Source of the DNA: Septoria linicola
Taxonomy: Eukaryota > Ascomycota > Dothideomycetes > Mycosphaerellales > Mycosphaerellaceae
Direction of reading: 5' to 3'
Assembly: GCA_024114885.1 (NCBI GenBank)
Contig: CP099421.1
Coordinates: 1,116,001 to 1,180,000, forward strand
Length of the DNA: 64,000 nucleotides
In this document: in pieces, positions 32,947 through 45,376 of the stretch
Numbering within the stretch: the first letter of the stretch is position 1
Layout: the number at the start of each line of letters is the position of its first letter
Made by a program: the position numbers and the translations under genes
Notes under the pieces: model-generated
What the model was told of the DNA's origin: nothing
What the model saw: only the letters and a program-made list of their open reading frames with translations
The model's database searches: none

Positions 32947-34853
32947 TCATTCCTCAGGAGCACCATCGATGGCGCCGGCGTCGACTGCAAAGTCCTGACC
33001 GGGCTCAGCCTGCCCCGCAACATCTTTGCGCTCTGTCACGACAAAGTTCATGTTGTGGTGAACGTAAAAGCCAACGACCATTTCATCGAATGGCTTGTCA
33101 AGTCGGCATGGCTGCAGATTGAACCGGAGAAGAGTCTATCATAGCTGTCAGTACACCCTTCACTTCAACCTCCGGAAGCGAACTTACCTCAATGATAGCC
33201 TTGTTGAGCTCCATCGTTGCCACGCCTCTGCCTAGACAGCCGAATCGGCCGTAGCCGAAGCATAGAGACACAACATCAGTCATTCTGGCGATACGTGCTC
33301 TCTCCTTCTCGCTGCCATCACGTGCAAGCCATCTCTCTGGACGATAGATCTCAACGTCTTCGCCAAAGATACCCTCTTGCCTCATCATGCCCCAGCTGTT
33401 CCATCCGATCTGAGTGCCACCAGGCGCAAATTTGTCGACACCATCGACCTCGATATGCGCGCCTCCGTCTGGAACACGTTTGGCAAGCAATCCAGTGACC
33501 GGTGGATACACTCGGAGGCCCTCCTTGATGCAGGCCTGTAGATACGGCAGCTGTCTCGCCTCCGAGTCTTTAATTACAGGACGACCGATCTTGCCAGCAG
33601 CAATGCCAGCTCTGGCTTCGTTCAATAAGCGCTCCAAAATTGGAGGACTTGTCGAAACGAAGTGCAATGTCAACCGTAATGAGCTTGCTGTGCTGTCGGA
33701 TCCGGCAGTGATCTGTGTCAGCGTCTCGCTCTCCAGCTCACCTTGCGTGAGACCTTTGCTAATGAATGCTCCCAGCATGTCTTGACGAATCAAAGGCTTG
33801 CTACCGAATCGTTCTCGCACGCGGGCGGCCGCGAAGCCCATCACTCTGCCGAGACCCCGCTTGTCCGTGTTCTTGGGTAGAGCAGATTTGAGCAGAGGAA
33901 ATTTGAGGATATTCATGAGCTCCGTATAGACACCGAAGACAATGATGGCTGGCAGGAACTGTGCAAGATTCTCGAGATATCCAAAGGGGTCTTCGTCCTC
34001 ATCTAGAAAGCCAAAGGGCTGTCCGAAAGCAATTTTCGAGATCACATCCAACGTGAAGAACGACGTGATACGACCAAGATCCACAGTCTTGAAAATGCCC
34101 TCTTCCGGTCGATTTAGATACTTCTCGGCAACAAGATCATGCATTTGCAGTAGCTTCTCGTCAACTTCTTGCTCCAGGTGGACGTTCTCTTTGCCCGAAT
34201 AGCCGGGCGCCATGCGATTACGGATGTCGGCATGCTTGCGTTCATCTATGTACGATGTGATGTTGTCACGCTCCGGATGAAGCTTGAGAGCTGCATACCA
34301 CGGGCCTCTGGTGAATGTCGACCGAACCGCGTTCATACGCTTCATCAGCTCGGGGTCTGATGTGATGAGCATTCCGGGCCCGATACGAGCTGTTGAGCCT
34401 GTGCCATTGGTGAGCCATCTCGTCGGTAACTCATTTGTAGAGCAACGTGAAACAAGGACTATATGAGAGCGACATTGGTCCGACCCGATGGCCAAGAAAT
34501 GATCTATCATGTGATGGAACACTGGTGTATGCCATGCGGCGGTGCTGCAGTAGCACACCGTTTGTGTGACCTCACCGGCAAGCCGGACCTTGTAGCACAT
34601 ACGGCTCCACAACTCTGCCCAAGTAGGAAGTTGCAGGAGGAATATGGGAAAAATATGACTTACCATATTCTCTGTTGACATTAGTGAAGATCTTGTTCAT
34701 TTGTCCACTGCTTTGGGTCCTGAGCAGCCATAGCCTCGACCAGCCAGTTGACCAGTGTCCTCCGAAGTCCTTGAGTGCATAGTACTGCCGTACTTTGCGC
34801 ACAATGAAAAAGGCAAGAATCGCAAATGCTACCACGAGCGTTGTTGGCACCAT
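32947..34853 (-). CDS. cytochrome P450 monooxygenase, 529 aa
   Basis: Membrane-anchored haem-thiolate monooxygenase. Exons are 34853-34664, 34398-33188 and 33135-32947; introns are 265 and 52 bp, and the joined frame is continuous. The N-terminal anchor is MVPTTLVVAFAILAFFIV. The oxygen-binding helix has AGSDSTASS, helix K has KEGLR, the PERW motif is present, and the haem loop is FGYGRFGCLGRG with Cys451 as thiolate ligand. The final exon gives TLLRFNLQPCRLDKPF, a normal P450 end. Sequence style resembles the pisatin demethylase/benzoate hydroxylase group of fungal P450s, but substrate cannot be told. The long first intron could hide a small exon, although YGSTARIGPG joins well. No biosynthetic cluster surrounds it. 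Confidence 0.9.
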
Positions 34854-36236
34854 TTTGGCGAGACCTCTTGGGCGACAAGGGGCGTTGTGTTGGGTCCTGG
34901 GGAGCACAGAGAATCCTCTTCGTTTCGAGCGGCGTGCAGGACGTGTGATTAAGACCTGCTGTCAGCAACCAGATTGCTGGGACGAAGCTGGTTGTATGAG
35001 GCCTCTGATTGCTCGAATTTGTGTCGCCTTGTATGCTGCCCAAGCTCTGATTGCAAGAAGTGCCTCAAACGGCTTGAAGCGCCGTGTGTTCAATGCTCCG
35101 AGGCTTGCGACATGTGGCTCTTGGTCCACGTGGTGGATTTCTCAGCCCGAACACAGCATAAGCCGTTTTTGGTGAACTGAAGTTGGCCTGTTTACGAAGT
35201 GAGCAGTGTAGATGAGCGTGCTTTGCCTCAACGAATAACAGAGGAGAAGATGACAGTGAACTGAGCACCTTACAGACCCCTCGCCGTCCGAGGTGCCAAC
35301 TATCCATGCTAATGATTGCGCGAATGCACGGGCTGCGGCTGCTGTCCACACCTAAGCAGGCATAAACTTAACGCAGTGATTAAGCAGCCGATTGAGAAGC
35401 TCCATTCAGCTGCGCGCGGCCCACAACCACGCAGCACCACACACGACCGCAACAAGGATAGCTGTCTGCCGAGCGGCTGCGTCTTGCTGGAAAAGCCCCT
35501 CTGACATTGAAAGACAGTGGTGAGCAATGCCGAGATGAGAAGCTCCGAATGTTCGCAGGCGTGCTCGTGTGGTCGCTCACGAGACGGACGTGGCGCTAGA
35601 GGATGCAAGACCAGGGCCAGATTCCTTGCATCGCCGCGTGCTGGGCCTGTCCGCATGCGTGTGCGTGCAGCAGACCCCAGCAAGCGATGTGGCAGCCCGC
35701 GAGTGTGAGAACAGCTGTGGGATGCGATGTCTAGGCGATGGTTTCGACAGCTTTCAAGGTTCACGCTTGGAGGTGTCAAACCGACGGGGCGACCACGAGC
35801 CGCCGGACGCTTGACTCGAGATTCGTGTTCACACCGACGTCCAAGACAGCAGCTGCCTCATTAGAAGATATTTATTAGATTGCAGCGCTCATCATGCAGC
35901 AAAGAACCTTCTCCCTGCCAATTGAGCCTGAAGCACCGTGTCATGCTGCGTATGCGGGCATGCATGATGATATAGACGGCTAAGCACAGATGGCTTGGTA
36001 CCGGCACAACGGATCGTAAGAGAGCCACTGTTGCACAGTTTGAGAAGCGAAACAGCTGTTGCTTGGGTTTTCTCTCGTCGCATTTCTCCGAAGCAGCAAG
36101 ATATCAGACCGCCACGCCACGTGTGAACGGAGCAGGCTTGAAGACATCGTAGACGAGAATCTGTACTGTCCTTGCTAGCTCAGCCATACAACCTCGCCAA
36201 GCACTGCCGATCGTTGAGGCTCTTTGCTCAGGAACC
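34854..36236. other. intergenic, 1.4 kb
   Basis: Divergent promoter region of the P450 (-) and the methyltransferase (+). Open frames of 60-150 codons overlap in all phases without recognisable families. No RNA gene seen. Confidence 0.5.
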
Positions 36237-38019
36237 ATGGCGGACGGCATGATCGATAACGACAACCACATCAATGCTCAGGGTCAACCATCTGCTGTGG
36301 CAAACTCGTCCGCTAAGCGCGCGCCTCCTACAAGCGAAGCCGAAGAGCGACAGGCCCTTGAGCAGCAGCTAGCAGCGAAACTTCGAGGAACTCGCGATTA
36401 TCTCTCGGAAAAGGCCGCACCATCTTCATCGGATCAGCAACAACATATACAACCTACCAGCCATGAAGCATCTGAGACCGCCACTGCGACTGCTGGGCCT
36501 ACGTCTCATGACGAGGATCATGATCAGCCCACGCCGCCAGCTGCGGCATCATTCTCGTCAGCTCCACAGGGAGAGATGGTCATGCTAGATGGTGGCCAGA
36601 ATGCAGAAGAGCAGCAGTTAGAACCCGATGTGCGTTGTCTCGTCCGTACCATGCAGTGTTGAGACGTGGAGCTCTTGGCACAACTTGCATCAATATTGTG
36701 GAAAGTCGATCTAACTTGAGGTTTGTGTTACAGGAGCTTGATAGTGACTCTGCTCTGGGAAGCGATACGCAAGTGTTCAATGCTGCTTATGCAATCCGGA
36801 AGTGTGCTGATCCGTGGAATAGTGAAAGCAGAACCACATCCTTGAGTGAATCGATCTGGAATTATCGCACGGAGCATGGAAGGACATATCATGGTCCGTA
36901 CTTTACCTCGCTACCAATTTTGGATGTAGACGTATGTGCTGACTATCTACTTTCCAGCTTACAAGGATGGCAAGTATATTTTCCCAAACGACGAGGTAAG
37001 TCTTGCTCTCGACTCAGTAAGCCACTATGCAGCCAGCGACTGATTGATCTGCAGCGCGAAGCCGATCGTCTCGACCTCCAACACCACTTGTTGCGAATAA
37101 CGTATGCCAACAAGCTCTACTTTTCGCCGCTCCACAAGCCACGTCGATGTCTCGATGTTGGCACAGGTACAGGTATCTGGGCTGTGGATTTTGCGGACGA
37201 GCACCCGGAATGTATGGTGACCGGTATTGACCTCTCTCCAGGCCAGCCAACACTGTATGTTCAAAGTGAATCGTGGACTGGCAATCTTGCTGACATGTCT
37301 AGGGTGCCACCAAACGTCAAGTTTGTGGTTGATGATGCTGAGGATGCTTGGCTGTATCAAGAAAAGTTCGACTTTATCCACGCTCGTCTCATGTCTGGAT
37401 GCTTTGCCGACTGGCCATCATTCATCCGACAGTCGTACGAAAATCTCGAGCCCGGCGGTTGGCTTGAATTGCAGGACTATGGTTTACCGGTCAAGTCCGC
37501 AGATGGCACCCATCTTGGCACTGACATGTTGAGATGGGGTGAGCTCCTTCTAGAAGCTGGGCGCAAGATAGGACGTCCACTTGGCTCAGACGTCAGCGAG
37601 CACTTTGAGCGTTGGATGGAGGATGCAGGGTTTGTCGACGTTCAGCACAAGATGTTTATGTGGCCTTCGAGTAGCTGGCCTAAGGATCCATTCATGAAGG
37701 AGCTCGGACGCTGGAACCAGGTAAGCATTGCGGACCGGCAAGCATAGTAGATAGCACTAACTGCGAGTTCAGGTCAACATAATTGACGGCCTGGAGGCTT
37801 TCTGTCTGGCACTATTAACCAGAGGATTGGGCTGGAGAAAAGAGGAGGTAGATGTCTTTGTGGCGAGGGTGTCAAACGACTTCAGGAATCGCAAAATACA
37901 TGCTGTAAGAACTCACTCCGAGGAACGACATAGGTCGAGATCTAACTTGTTGGCAGTACTTCCCAATGCCAGTAGTATATGGCCGAAGGCCTATGCCAGG
38001 GGAGATACCATTTCATTGA
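36237..38019 (+). CDS. LaeA-like SAM-dependent methyltransferase, 467 aa
   Basis: Seven exons: 36237-36629, 36734-36893, 36958-36995, 37055-37254, 37303-37720, 37773-37904 and 37957-38019, keeping the frame throughout. The first exon encodes about 131 disordered residues rich in Gln, Ser and Ala. The methyltransferase core follows: YIFPNDE and READRLDLQHH, the SAM-binding motif I CLDVGTGTGIWAVDFAD, the motif VTGIDLSP, then FVVDDAEDAW, FDFIHAR and LEPGGWLELQD. This arrangement is that of the LaeA/Velvet-type methyltransferase group, several of which regulate secondary metabolism. Orthology with LaeA itself is not established and many paralogues exist. Likely nuclear or cytosolic; no signal or membrane segment. 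Confidence 0.88.
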
Positions 38020-38998
38020 GCAGACGCCGTCTAGATCTTTATCGAGGCCGGCCATTGCTCAGGTCGCATGATGGAATCTTCTTGTGCATAGTTGTCAGAA
38101 CCTAGCATTTGTAGATGGTTATAGCACTCCACAGTCTACATGGAAAATCACTTGGTGTGTCAGTGACTTCTTCGCGTCGAACTGCATCAAAGCCGGCGCC
38201 ATAATAGCCTCCACAATCTTTCGTGCGTTGATCAGGACGTCAAGCTGTCTCCGACTGAAAGAAGTGACAGAGAGGCAATGATCGTGTGAACTGTCAATGC
38301 CTATCGTGCTCGGTGGTGGATGTCAAGTGTCACAGCATACACTGTCAGCTCGTGTTCGGACTGCAACATGGCGTGTTCCTGCGAGCGTTGCATCCTGTTC
38401 AGCCACTGTGATGAGCTGTCACGCCACGAAGAGAATATTTTCTGCCTATCGCTTGTGATTGACATTTGTGGTGAACACGTCTTGTACAGCCGCCGAAGAC
38501 CCGCGTAGGTTGCACACCGCATGTCTCGTTGTCGTTGTCAGCGAGCCATCATGGTTGCCGGTGCCGATGTTTGCCGGCCCACTCCTCTCCGCAATCCGCA
38601 ACCACAAGCGCGCCGATAAGCAGCTGATATGGCGATAACGCTCCGTGGCAACGACAAACATGCGACAGAAGAGGGTGAATGACAGGCGAGAGACAGTGAA
38701 CTGTGGCGAGGTTTCGCCGTGTCGCTCGTGCCTGACTGAGGTTGGAAAAGTGAATGGCTGTGATTTGTCTTGTGAGTGGCTAGAATGCGCTGCCGCCTGC
38801 TTTCGTCATCAATCGAGAAGGTACGACGCGGGTGACTCCGCCACCTTCCAGCGTCGTGCATAACTACCTCTTGTCGCGCCATCTCTCATCCTCTCCTCCA
38901 CAAATACGAACACCTGCACTTGAACAGCAACACAGTTCAGCAGTCATACTCTACCGCCAACACAACCACATCCAGAACACACTCACACAACCACGACC
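38020..38998. other. intergenic, polyubiquitin promoter region
   Basis: About 1 kb with no convincing gene. The last 120 bp before the ubiquitin ATG are pyrimidine- and AC-rich (CTCCTCC, ACACAACC), as often seen in leaders of highly expressed fungal genes. Confidence 0.5.
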
Positions 38999-39776
38999 AT
39001 GCAGATCTTCGTCAAGACTCGTAAGTACTACCCCGCCCACTAACTCGCCACCTTGGTGAGGCCGTGGGCAGCTATCCTGCCCGACATGTACTAACCCTCT
39101 CTTCTCAGTGACTGGCAAGACAATCACCCTCGAGGTTGAGTCTTCCGACACCATCGACAACGTCAAGTCGAAGATTCAGGACAAGGAGGGTATTCCTCCG
39201 GACCAGCAACGCCTGATCTTCGCTGGCAAGCAGCTTGAGGACGGCCGCACCCTCTCCGACTACAACATTCAGAAAGAGTCCACTCTCCACCTCGTCCTCC
39301 GTCTTCGTGGTGGTATGCAGATTTTCGTCAAAACACTCACTGGCAAGACCATCACTCTTGAGGTCGAGTCGAGCGACACCATCGACAACGTCAAGTCGAA
39401 GATCCAGGACAAGGAGGGCATTCCACCTGACCAGCAGCGCTTGATCTTTGCAGGCAAGCAGCTCGAGGACGGCCGCACTCTCTCAGACTACAACATCCAG
39501 AAGGAATCCACACTCCACTTGGTGCTTCGCCTGCGTGGTGGTATGCAAATTTTCGTAAAGACACTCACAGGCAAGACGATCACACTCGAAGTGGAATCAT
39601 CAGACACAATCGACAATGTGAAGAGCAAGATCCAAGACAAGGAGGGTATCCCACCTGACCAGCAGCGTCTCATTTTCGCCGGCAAGCAATTGGAGGACGG
39701 CCGAACATTATCCGACTACAACATCCAGAAGGAGAGCACGCTGCACTTGGTGCTGCGTCTGCGTGGAGGACAGTAG
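38999..39776 (+). CDS. polyubiquitin, three tandem ubiquitin units
   Basis: ATG at 38999; exon 1 (38999-39020) encodes MQIFVKT plus one base, and an 88-bp intron (39021-39108) precedes exon 2 at 39109-39776. The product is three head-to-tail 76-residue ubiquitins, each ending LRLRGG, followed by a single extra Gln and the stop. It is processed by deubiquitinases to free ubiquitin for protein tagging. The key residues Lys48, Lys63 and Gly76 are present in each unit. The three units are identical in protein but differ at many synonymous sites, so they are old repeats held by selection. Conserved position of the intron in codon 8 fits fungal polyubiquitin genes. Confidence 0.98.
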
Positions 39777-40319
39777 AGGACTGCCATAGAATATTGAGGT
39801 GAACATGGCTGCGATGAATGCATCTGCGGCGCTTTTGGCATGAGATTTACGAGCGACTAGAGGCAGCCGGCGAGCACCTCCCCATGAATGATATGAACCT
39901 TTCACACTTCACTGCTGTCATCACATTCTCCTTTCAATTCTGATCATCCCAGTTCCGTTTCATCCGTCGCGCTGACCACGTCATACGGCGTGCTCGATAA
40001 CTCTGCTGGCAGGCTGCGCCGCTCAATTGTATTGACCCGCGTTATTTGGTACTGTATTGTTGCTGCTTGTTATAGGTTCGAAACCCGCACGAGCTTACCC
40101 GTTGACAGCAGAATAGTGTCCGTCCAGGTCCAACATTCTACTGCGACAAGGGCAGATCTCTCACTCATCCTTGCAGATCCGCGGCACGACAAGGTACCAG
40201 GATACATGATCTAGCACCCAGGCTCGATCGTGGGATCGCATCACTATAAACCTCATAGCTTCGGTCGTGTTCCCAGACCTCGTCCTTCATCTTGACGTGT
40301 GACAAGCAGCTGTTCCAAC
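39777..40319. other. intergenic
   Basis: Ubiquitin 3' region and promoter of the mannosidase gene. GGTTCGAAACC at 40075-40085 resembles a tRNA T-loop/B-box but no tRNA fold surrounds it. Nothing else seen. Confidence 0.5.
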
Positions 40320-42257
40320 ATGCATTGGCTTCGAAAGTCAGAAGGGCTATTGGCCCTGCTGGCAACCACACGAGCAGTGACTCCAGACAAGAAAGCAGAC
40401 AAAGACCTCCAAAGTCCTTGCCAGCTCTACGGCTACACCTCACAATCAGCAAAGCCTCCTCTCACAAATGGCGTCTACAAGCTCCCATCAATGCGTCCAG
40501 CAGAACACTGCCGGACGTTCAGATCTCAAGAAGTCGAAGACGCCATCAAAGAGACAGTCGCCTTGATCTCCGACCCGGACCTCGCCCAACTCTTTACAAA
40601 CGCCTTCCCCAACACCCTCGACACCACCATCGCCTGGACAGGCAGCGCGGCAGACAACCCAGACGAACTACTCGCATTCATCATCACCGGCGATATACCA
40701 GCCATGTGGCTCCGCGACTCCGCCAACCAACTCCAATCCTACGCGCCACTTCTCAAAGCTTCCACTGAGAAAGACTCTCTGGCTTCCCTATTCCGCGGCG
40801 CGATCAATCTGCAAGCGAGATATCTGCGTATGAATCCTTACTGCCAGGCTTTCCAACCACCCAAAGAATCTGGCCGAGGACCGGAAAGAAACTGGGCGTA
40901 TAGTGGACAGTATAATGTTACACCAGAGTATGATCCGAAGGAAGTGTTTGAATGTAAATGGGAACTCGACTCGCATGCTGCTTTTTTGCAGTTGTCGGAT
41001 ACATATTTCCGACAAACTGGTGATGTTGACTTTTTTAAGCAGTTTCGCTGGGTCGAGACGGTGGAATTGATTATGGAGGTTGCGCGGAATATGACGGAGC
41101 AGACGACGTATGAGGATGATGGGAGGACGAAGAACTCGACGTATACCTTTTCGGAGTATATGAATGGCGGGACTGGGAGTCCGTTGAGGGGAGGGACGGG
41201 GTTGATCAAGTCGTTTTTCAGACCGAGTGATGATGCGACGTTGTATCAGTTCTTTATCCCGGGCAATATGCAGTCTGCTGTATATCTGAATGCTACAGCT
41301 GAGATTGCCGAGAAGGTTGGAAGGAGAGACCTGGCGGGAAGGATGAGAGAGCAGGCGAAGAGTGTGAGGGAGGCGATTGAGAGGTATGGAGTCGTGAAGA
41401 CGGAGGAGCATGGAGAGGTGTATGCATTTGAGGTTGATGGCTACGGAGGAGTGAACTTGATGGATGATGCTAATTCGCCATCGTTGCTGTCTAGTGTGAG
41501 TGACACATCTCTTGGAGGGAGAAGTATGCGCAATCTGCTGACAAGATGATGACAGGCTTACTTTGGCTACACTGACCGTGAAGATCCAATCTATCAAAAT
41601 ACCCGAGCACGAATCCTCAGCACCTGGAATCCATATTGGGCACATGGTCCAGTCCTCAGCGCCGTCGGTGGTCCACACGGCGGACCAGTGAACGGCTGGC
41701 CTATGGCGGTTATCATGCGCATCCTGACCTCTGAAGACGACGCAGAAATCACACAACAGCTCTACCAACTCGTCAGCTCGACAGATGGTCTTGGTCTCAT
41801 CCACGAAAGCGTCAACGCGCACAATCAAAGCCAGTGGACGAGGAGTTGGTTCGCTTGGGCGAACGGCTTGTTTGGACAGGCTGTGTATGATCTGAAGGAG
41901 AGAAAGCCGGAGATCTTAAAGCAGAGTTTTCAGGATTTGGGGAGGGCGAAGGATGATGTCGGAGATGTGAGATATGAGCCGAAATTGAGAGGAGGTGATG
42001 CTGGAAGTAGGAGTGGGTTTACTGAACGGCCTGTCATACAAACTGTGCCTGTGAAGGCGCACAGCCTGGAGCATGTTGACGAGCAGCATGCTGAGCTGCT
42101 GGAGGACGATCATCACGGGATGGGAAGTCTCAGGCTTAAAGAGAGTAGCATGACTTGGTTCTGGTTCGCAGTGAGTATTCTGGTAGTTGGCAGCGCGGTT
42201 CTAGCCGTACGCAGTGTGTTTTCGAGACGCAGACCTTGGACGGGCAAAGCTCAATAG
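40320..42257 (+). CDS. GH125 / MUG157-type exo-alpha-1,6-mannosidase-like membrane protein, 625 aa
   Basis: Metal-independent mannosidase family GH125 (formerly DUF1237). Exons are 40320-41495 and 41556-42257 with a 60-bp GT-AG intron, giving NSPSLLSSAYFGYTD across the junction. The ATG at 40320 is chosen because MHWLRKSEGLLALLATT forms a signal sequence. Family blocks are ITGDIPAMWLRDSANQLQSY (about residues 119-138), YELD-like KWELDSHAAFL, and NPYWAHGPVLSAVGGPHGG. Near the C terminus MTWFWFAVSILVVGSAVLAV is a membrane segment followed by basic residues, so the enzyme is probably a secretory-pathway or cell-surface membrane protein. N-glycan or wall mannan trimming is inferred from the family. 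Confidence 0.9.
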
Positions 42258-42638
42258 CTATGTAGATGGTCATAAACTACAACAAGAAAAGAAGAAGTCC
42301 ATCACTTCGAAGGTATCGTCCACCGTATTCCTTGGCCTGCTCCCATACGTCCTGCCTGCTCAGCATTTGGAGACGATCTATGCACTGCTGCCACCCGCTA
42401 TCACACTGCCGCGCACCGGTCACTTGCTCATGGCATCGCATCGATATCAGGCGCATGTGCTTTGGGTCTACTAGCAATTATACAGCTTGCGACTGCGATC
42501 TGACAGTTCGAGTGGCGCAGGCCGAAGTACATCGCACATCGCACCTTCTAGCACAATATCGCCCTTCCCACGCCTCTACTACTCATATTTCCAGTCACAT
42601 ACGATGCCGTTCGCAGTCGCTGTAGGTTCCCGCGTGCC
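42258..42638. other. intergenic
   Basis: Short gap between two same-strand genes; should contain the mannosidase terminator and the promoter of the RING/UBP gene. No feature recognised. Confidence 0.5.
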
Positions 42639-44777
42639 ATGTCTCACTTCTTCTTCCACCTGAAGCTCGAGCTGTATCCCACTGCAGCCGCTCATCACAG
42701 CACCTACAGCTTCGCAGGCTGGAGCTCCACCAAGATCAACCACGACCACAACGTCTCCCACTTCACGCCCCGGCCAGGCACCGACATCTTCAGCAAGACT
42801 GCTCTGCCGGCGCACCGCACGAGCAAGTGGCCAAGTCAGACATTCAGCAAACGCGCTCATTCACCAACCACTGCTGGCTCTACCACACCCACTCGATCGT
42901 CTTCCGATTCACCTGCAAAGCACATCTCACCCGAGACTGAACGTTCGTCGTCGCATGGTAATGCGTTGCTCCTTCCCGAGCGCAGCAACAACTTGAGGAA
43001 GGAAGCACCTCCGTCACCACGCATCCCTGCCACGACAAAGCACTCCAACGAGGCAGCTGCTACCGACTGGAGATACGACAGAGTAGAGATCGAAAGCATC
43101 GATATGGAGAGAAGCAAGACCGGCGCCACGGGTGGACTGCACACAAAGGCTGTCTATGTACCCAGCGATTCCAAAACCACGGAAGCAGGATGGGGTGTAG
43201 TGCACCTCTACCGAGATCTGGAGGAGAGCAAAGCGCTGGACGTAGATGGCCTGCCGCAGAAGAGCTTAGATCGGTCGGCGACAGATGGCACATTCGATCC
43301 CGGTGACTGCTCAACATTGTGCATACTGGCTGTTCCCAGCTGGATGATGCCTTCAGACCTGCTCAGCTTCCTTGGCGAGCAGGCCAGAGAAGAGGTCAGC
43401 CATTTCAGGCTGATCCGCACCGCCAGAGCGAACAAGTATATGGTGCTACTGAAGTTCCGCTCCGCAAAGAAAGCTCGAGATTGGCAGAGGGCGAACAACG
43501 GACGTCTCTTCAGCGATCTAGAGCCTGAGAATTGCCATGTCGTCTTCATCAAGAGTGTCGAATTCATATCACCAGACGAAGACGTGACATCTACTAGCTT
43601 TCCGCACAACAATCATGATCCTTTTACAGCGTCAAGTGGTGCGAGCTCAATACTGCTCAGTAAGCCCATGCCGCCGCCTCCTCCCAACCTGCTCGAGTTA
43701 CCCACATGTCCCGTATGCTTGGAGCGCATGGACGAGACGACCGGTCTTCTCACGATCCTGTGCCAGCATGTCTTTCATTGCGCTTGCCTGGAGAAGTGGA
43801 AAGGCTCTGGTTGTCCAGTCTGTCGGTATACTCATGCTCCATCGTACACTTTTCCCTATCCACGCCCTGGTGGTGCGGACGAAGAGACAGAGACGATGTG
43901 CTCGGTGTGCGCTGGCACGAGCAATCTTTGGGTATGCTTGATTTGCGGCAATATTGGCTGTGGGCGGTACGACTCTGCGCATGCGTTTGCGCATTACGAA
44001 GAGACGAGCCACTGCTACGCCATGGACATAAACACTCAGCATGTTTGGGACTACGCTGGAGACGGATATGTTCACCGACTGATACAGAGCAAGCCACCAA
44101 CGACTCCTGCTGCTACGCATGATCGTCATAGCTCGGGATATGTAGACATGCCGGCTCGAAGACGCCATGAGAATGAAGCATTTCGCGCCGAAGGAGGAGA
44201 CAGCGTACCTCGTGAGAAGATGGAGAGCATGGCGACAGAGTATACATATCTGCTCACATCTCAGCTCGAAGGACAGAGACGTTACTTCGAGGAGCAAGTC
44301 GCGCGTGCAGTCGACAAAGCTGCGCAAGCAGGCCACCGAGCAGAGGAGGCCGCAACGAGCGCCAGCAAGCTCGAGGCTCAAGTTGCCAGCATAACGTCTG
44401 CTTTCGAGCAAATGAAGGCTCAGCTCCAGAATGCAGAGTCGAAGCTCGAGAAGGCAGAGAAGACACGAGCGAAGTTTGAACAGATGGCGCGAGATATGGG
44501 TAGCAGGTGGCGGGAGGAGAAGACCATGAATGAGGGCTTGAGTCAGCGAATCACGAAAGCTGAGCAGCAGGTCGCGGAGGCCAAGGCTGAGAAGGAGAAA
44601 GCCATTGCTGAAAAGAAGGATCTGGAAGACATGAACCACGATCTGACCATGTTCATTTCCAGCCAGGAAAAGGTGAAGGAGCTGGAGGCTGCTGGGGAGG
44701 AAGTCATTGACGGGCATGCCTATGCTCCTGAACAGACGGCTGGGAAGGCTAAGAAAGGGAAGGGAAGGAAGAAGTGA
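42639..44777 (+). CDS. BRAP2/ETP1-like RING and UBP-type zinc finger protein, 712 aa
   Basis: Single-exon gene. Domain order is: N-terminal MSHFFFHLKLELYP; a disordered Ser/Pro-rich part; a BRAP2-type RNA-recognition-like domain near residues 225-305 (STLCILAVPSWMMPSDLLSF, then MVLLKFRSAKKA); a RING finger starting at about residue 357 (CPVCLERMD ... CQHVFHCACLEKW ... CPVC); a UBP-type zinc finger from about residue 421 (CSVCAGTSNLWVCLICGNIG, GHYEETSHCYA-like region, HVWDYAGDGYVHRL); a long coiled coil near residues 535-690; and a Lys/Gly-rich end (KKGKGRKK). This is the layout of human BRAP and yeast Etp1, E3 ubiquitin ligases that bind ubiquitin. The specific substrate is unknown. Confidence 0.93.
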   Translation: MSHFFFHLKLELYPTAAAHHSTYSFAGWSSTKINHDHNVSHFTPRPGTDIFSKTALPAHRTSKWPSQTFSKRAHSPTTAGSTTPTRSSSDSPAKHISPETERSSSHGNALLLPERSNNLRKEAPPSPRIPATTKHSNEAAATDWRYDRVEIESIDMERSKTGATGGLHTKAVYVPSDSKTTEAGWGVVHLYRDLEESKALDVDGLPQKSLDRSATDGTFDPGDCSTLCILAVPSWMMPSDLLSFLGEQAREEVSHFRLIRTARANKYMVLLKFRSAKKARDWQRANNGRLFSDLEPENCHVVFIKSVEFISPDEDVTSTSFPHNNHDPFTASSGASSILLSKPMPPPPPNLLELPTCPVCLERMDETTGLLTILCQHVFHCACLEKWKGSGCPVCRYTHAPSYTFPYPRPGGADEETETMCSVCAGTSNLWVCLICGNIGCGRYDSAHAFAHYEETSHCYAMDINTQHVWDYAGDGYVHRLIQSKPPTTPAATHDRHSSGYVDMPARRRHENEAFRAEGGDSVPREKMESMATEYTYLLTSQLEGQRRYFEEQVARAVDKAAQAGHRAEEAATSASKLEAQVASITSAFEQMKAQLQNAESKLEKAEKTRAKFEQMARDMGSRWREEKTMNEGLSQRITKAEQQVAEAKAEKEKAIAEKKDLEDMNHDLTMFISSQEKVKELEAAGEEVIDGHAYAPEQTAGKAKKGKGRKK

Positions 44778-45376
44778 GGGGACGATCATGTGTGCGAGAT
44801 CCAAATCCCTGGGCTTGCTGCAAAGGGAACAGCATGCCCCAAGAGGAGCTGAGCAGCCTTGAAAGCAGCGCCATGGTAGAGTCAATTGAGTTCGGCCATT
44901 GAAACATCAAGCTCTCTCTGAAAGCTCCGCATGTGGGTCAGCGTGCACATGTCTGGCACTATGGAAACAAAGCTTCAGCAAACGTCACGGCATGGAGCGA
45001 AGATGCTGGTGATGTGCAGGACTGCCACATTGCAGTCATGGTCTGTGTAACGCTTATGCTCATCTTAACGAGACCTGCGAGTACTGCCTTTGAGATCAGG
45101 TCGAACTTCCTGGGGACGATCTTTGAAAGCAGCCACATCGCTGGCGCTCGTGTCACTTCCGATCTTAAAGTAATGTTCGACTCTTCGTATCTGTACAAAC
45201 CAAACGTGCAAACAGATCCCTGGGAGAAGATATGACGTTCGAAGTATGACTTGGCTTAGCTATTGATCTAGAGAGCTATGTACAACCGTCTAGTGATTTA
45301 TCAAGTAGCCTTAAACGCGGTGATGATCGACAGTACCAGCCTGCGACCCCACTACGCGAAGCTGCATTGGCCAACT
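44778..45376. other. intergenic between convergent genes
   Basis: About 600 bp containing the 3' ends of the RING/UBP gene (+) and the pectin lyase gene (-). No gene recognised. Confidence 0.5.

Noticed and set aside
40010..40100. possible tRNA gene around the B-box-like GGTTCGAAACC
   Set aside because: The T-arm does not pair properly and no acceptor, D or anticodon arms can be folded around it.
43698..44885. 395-codon open frame antisense to the RING/UBP gene
   Set aside because: Leu/Arg/Ser-rich shadow of the coiled-coil coding region; no independent support.
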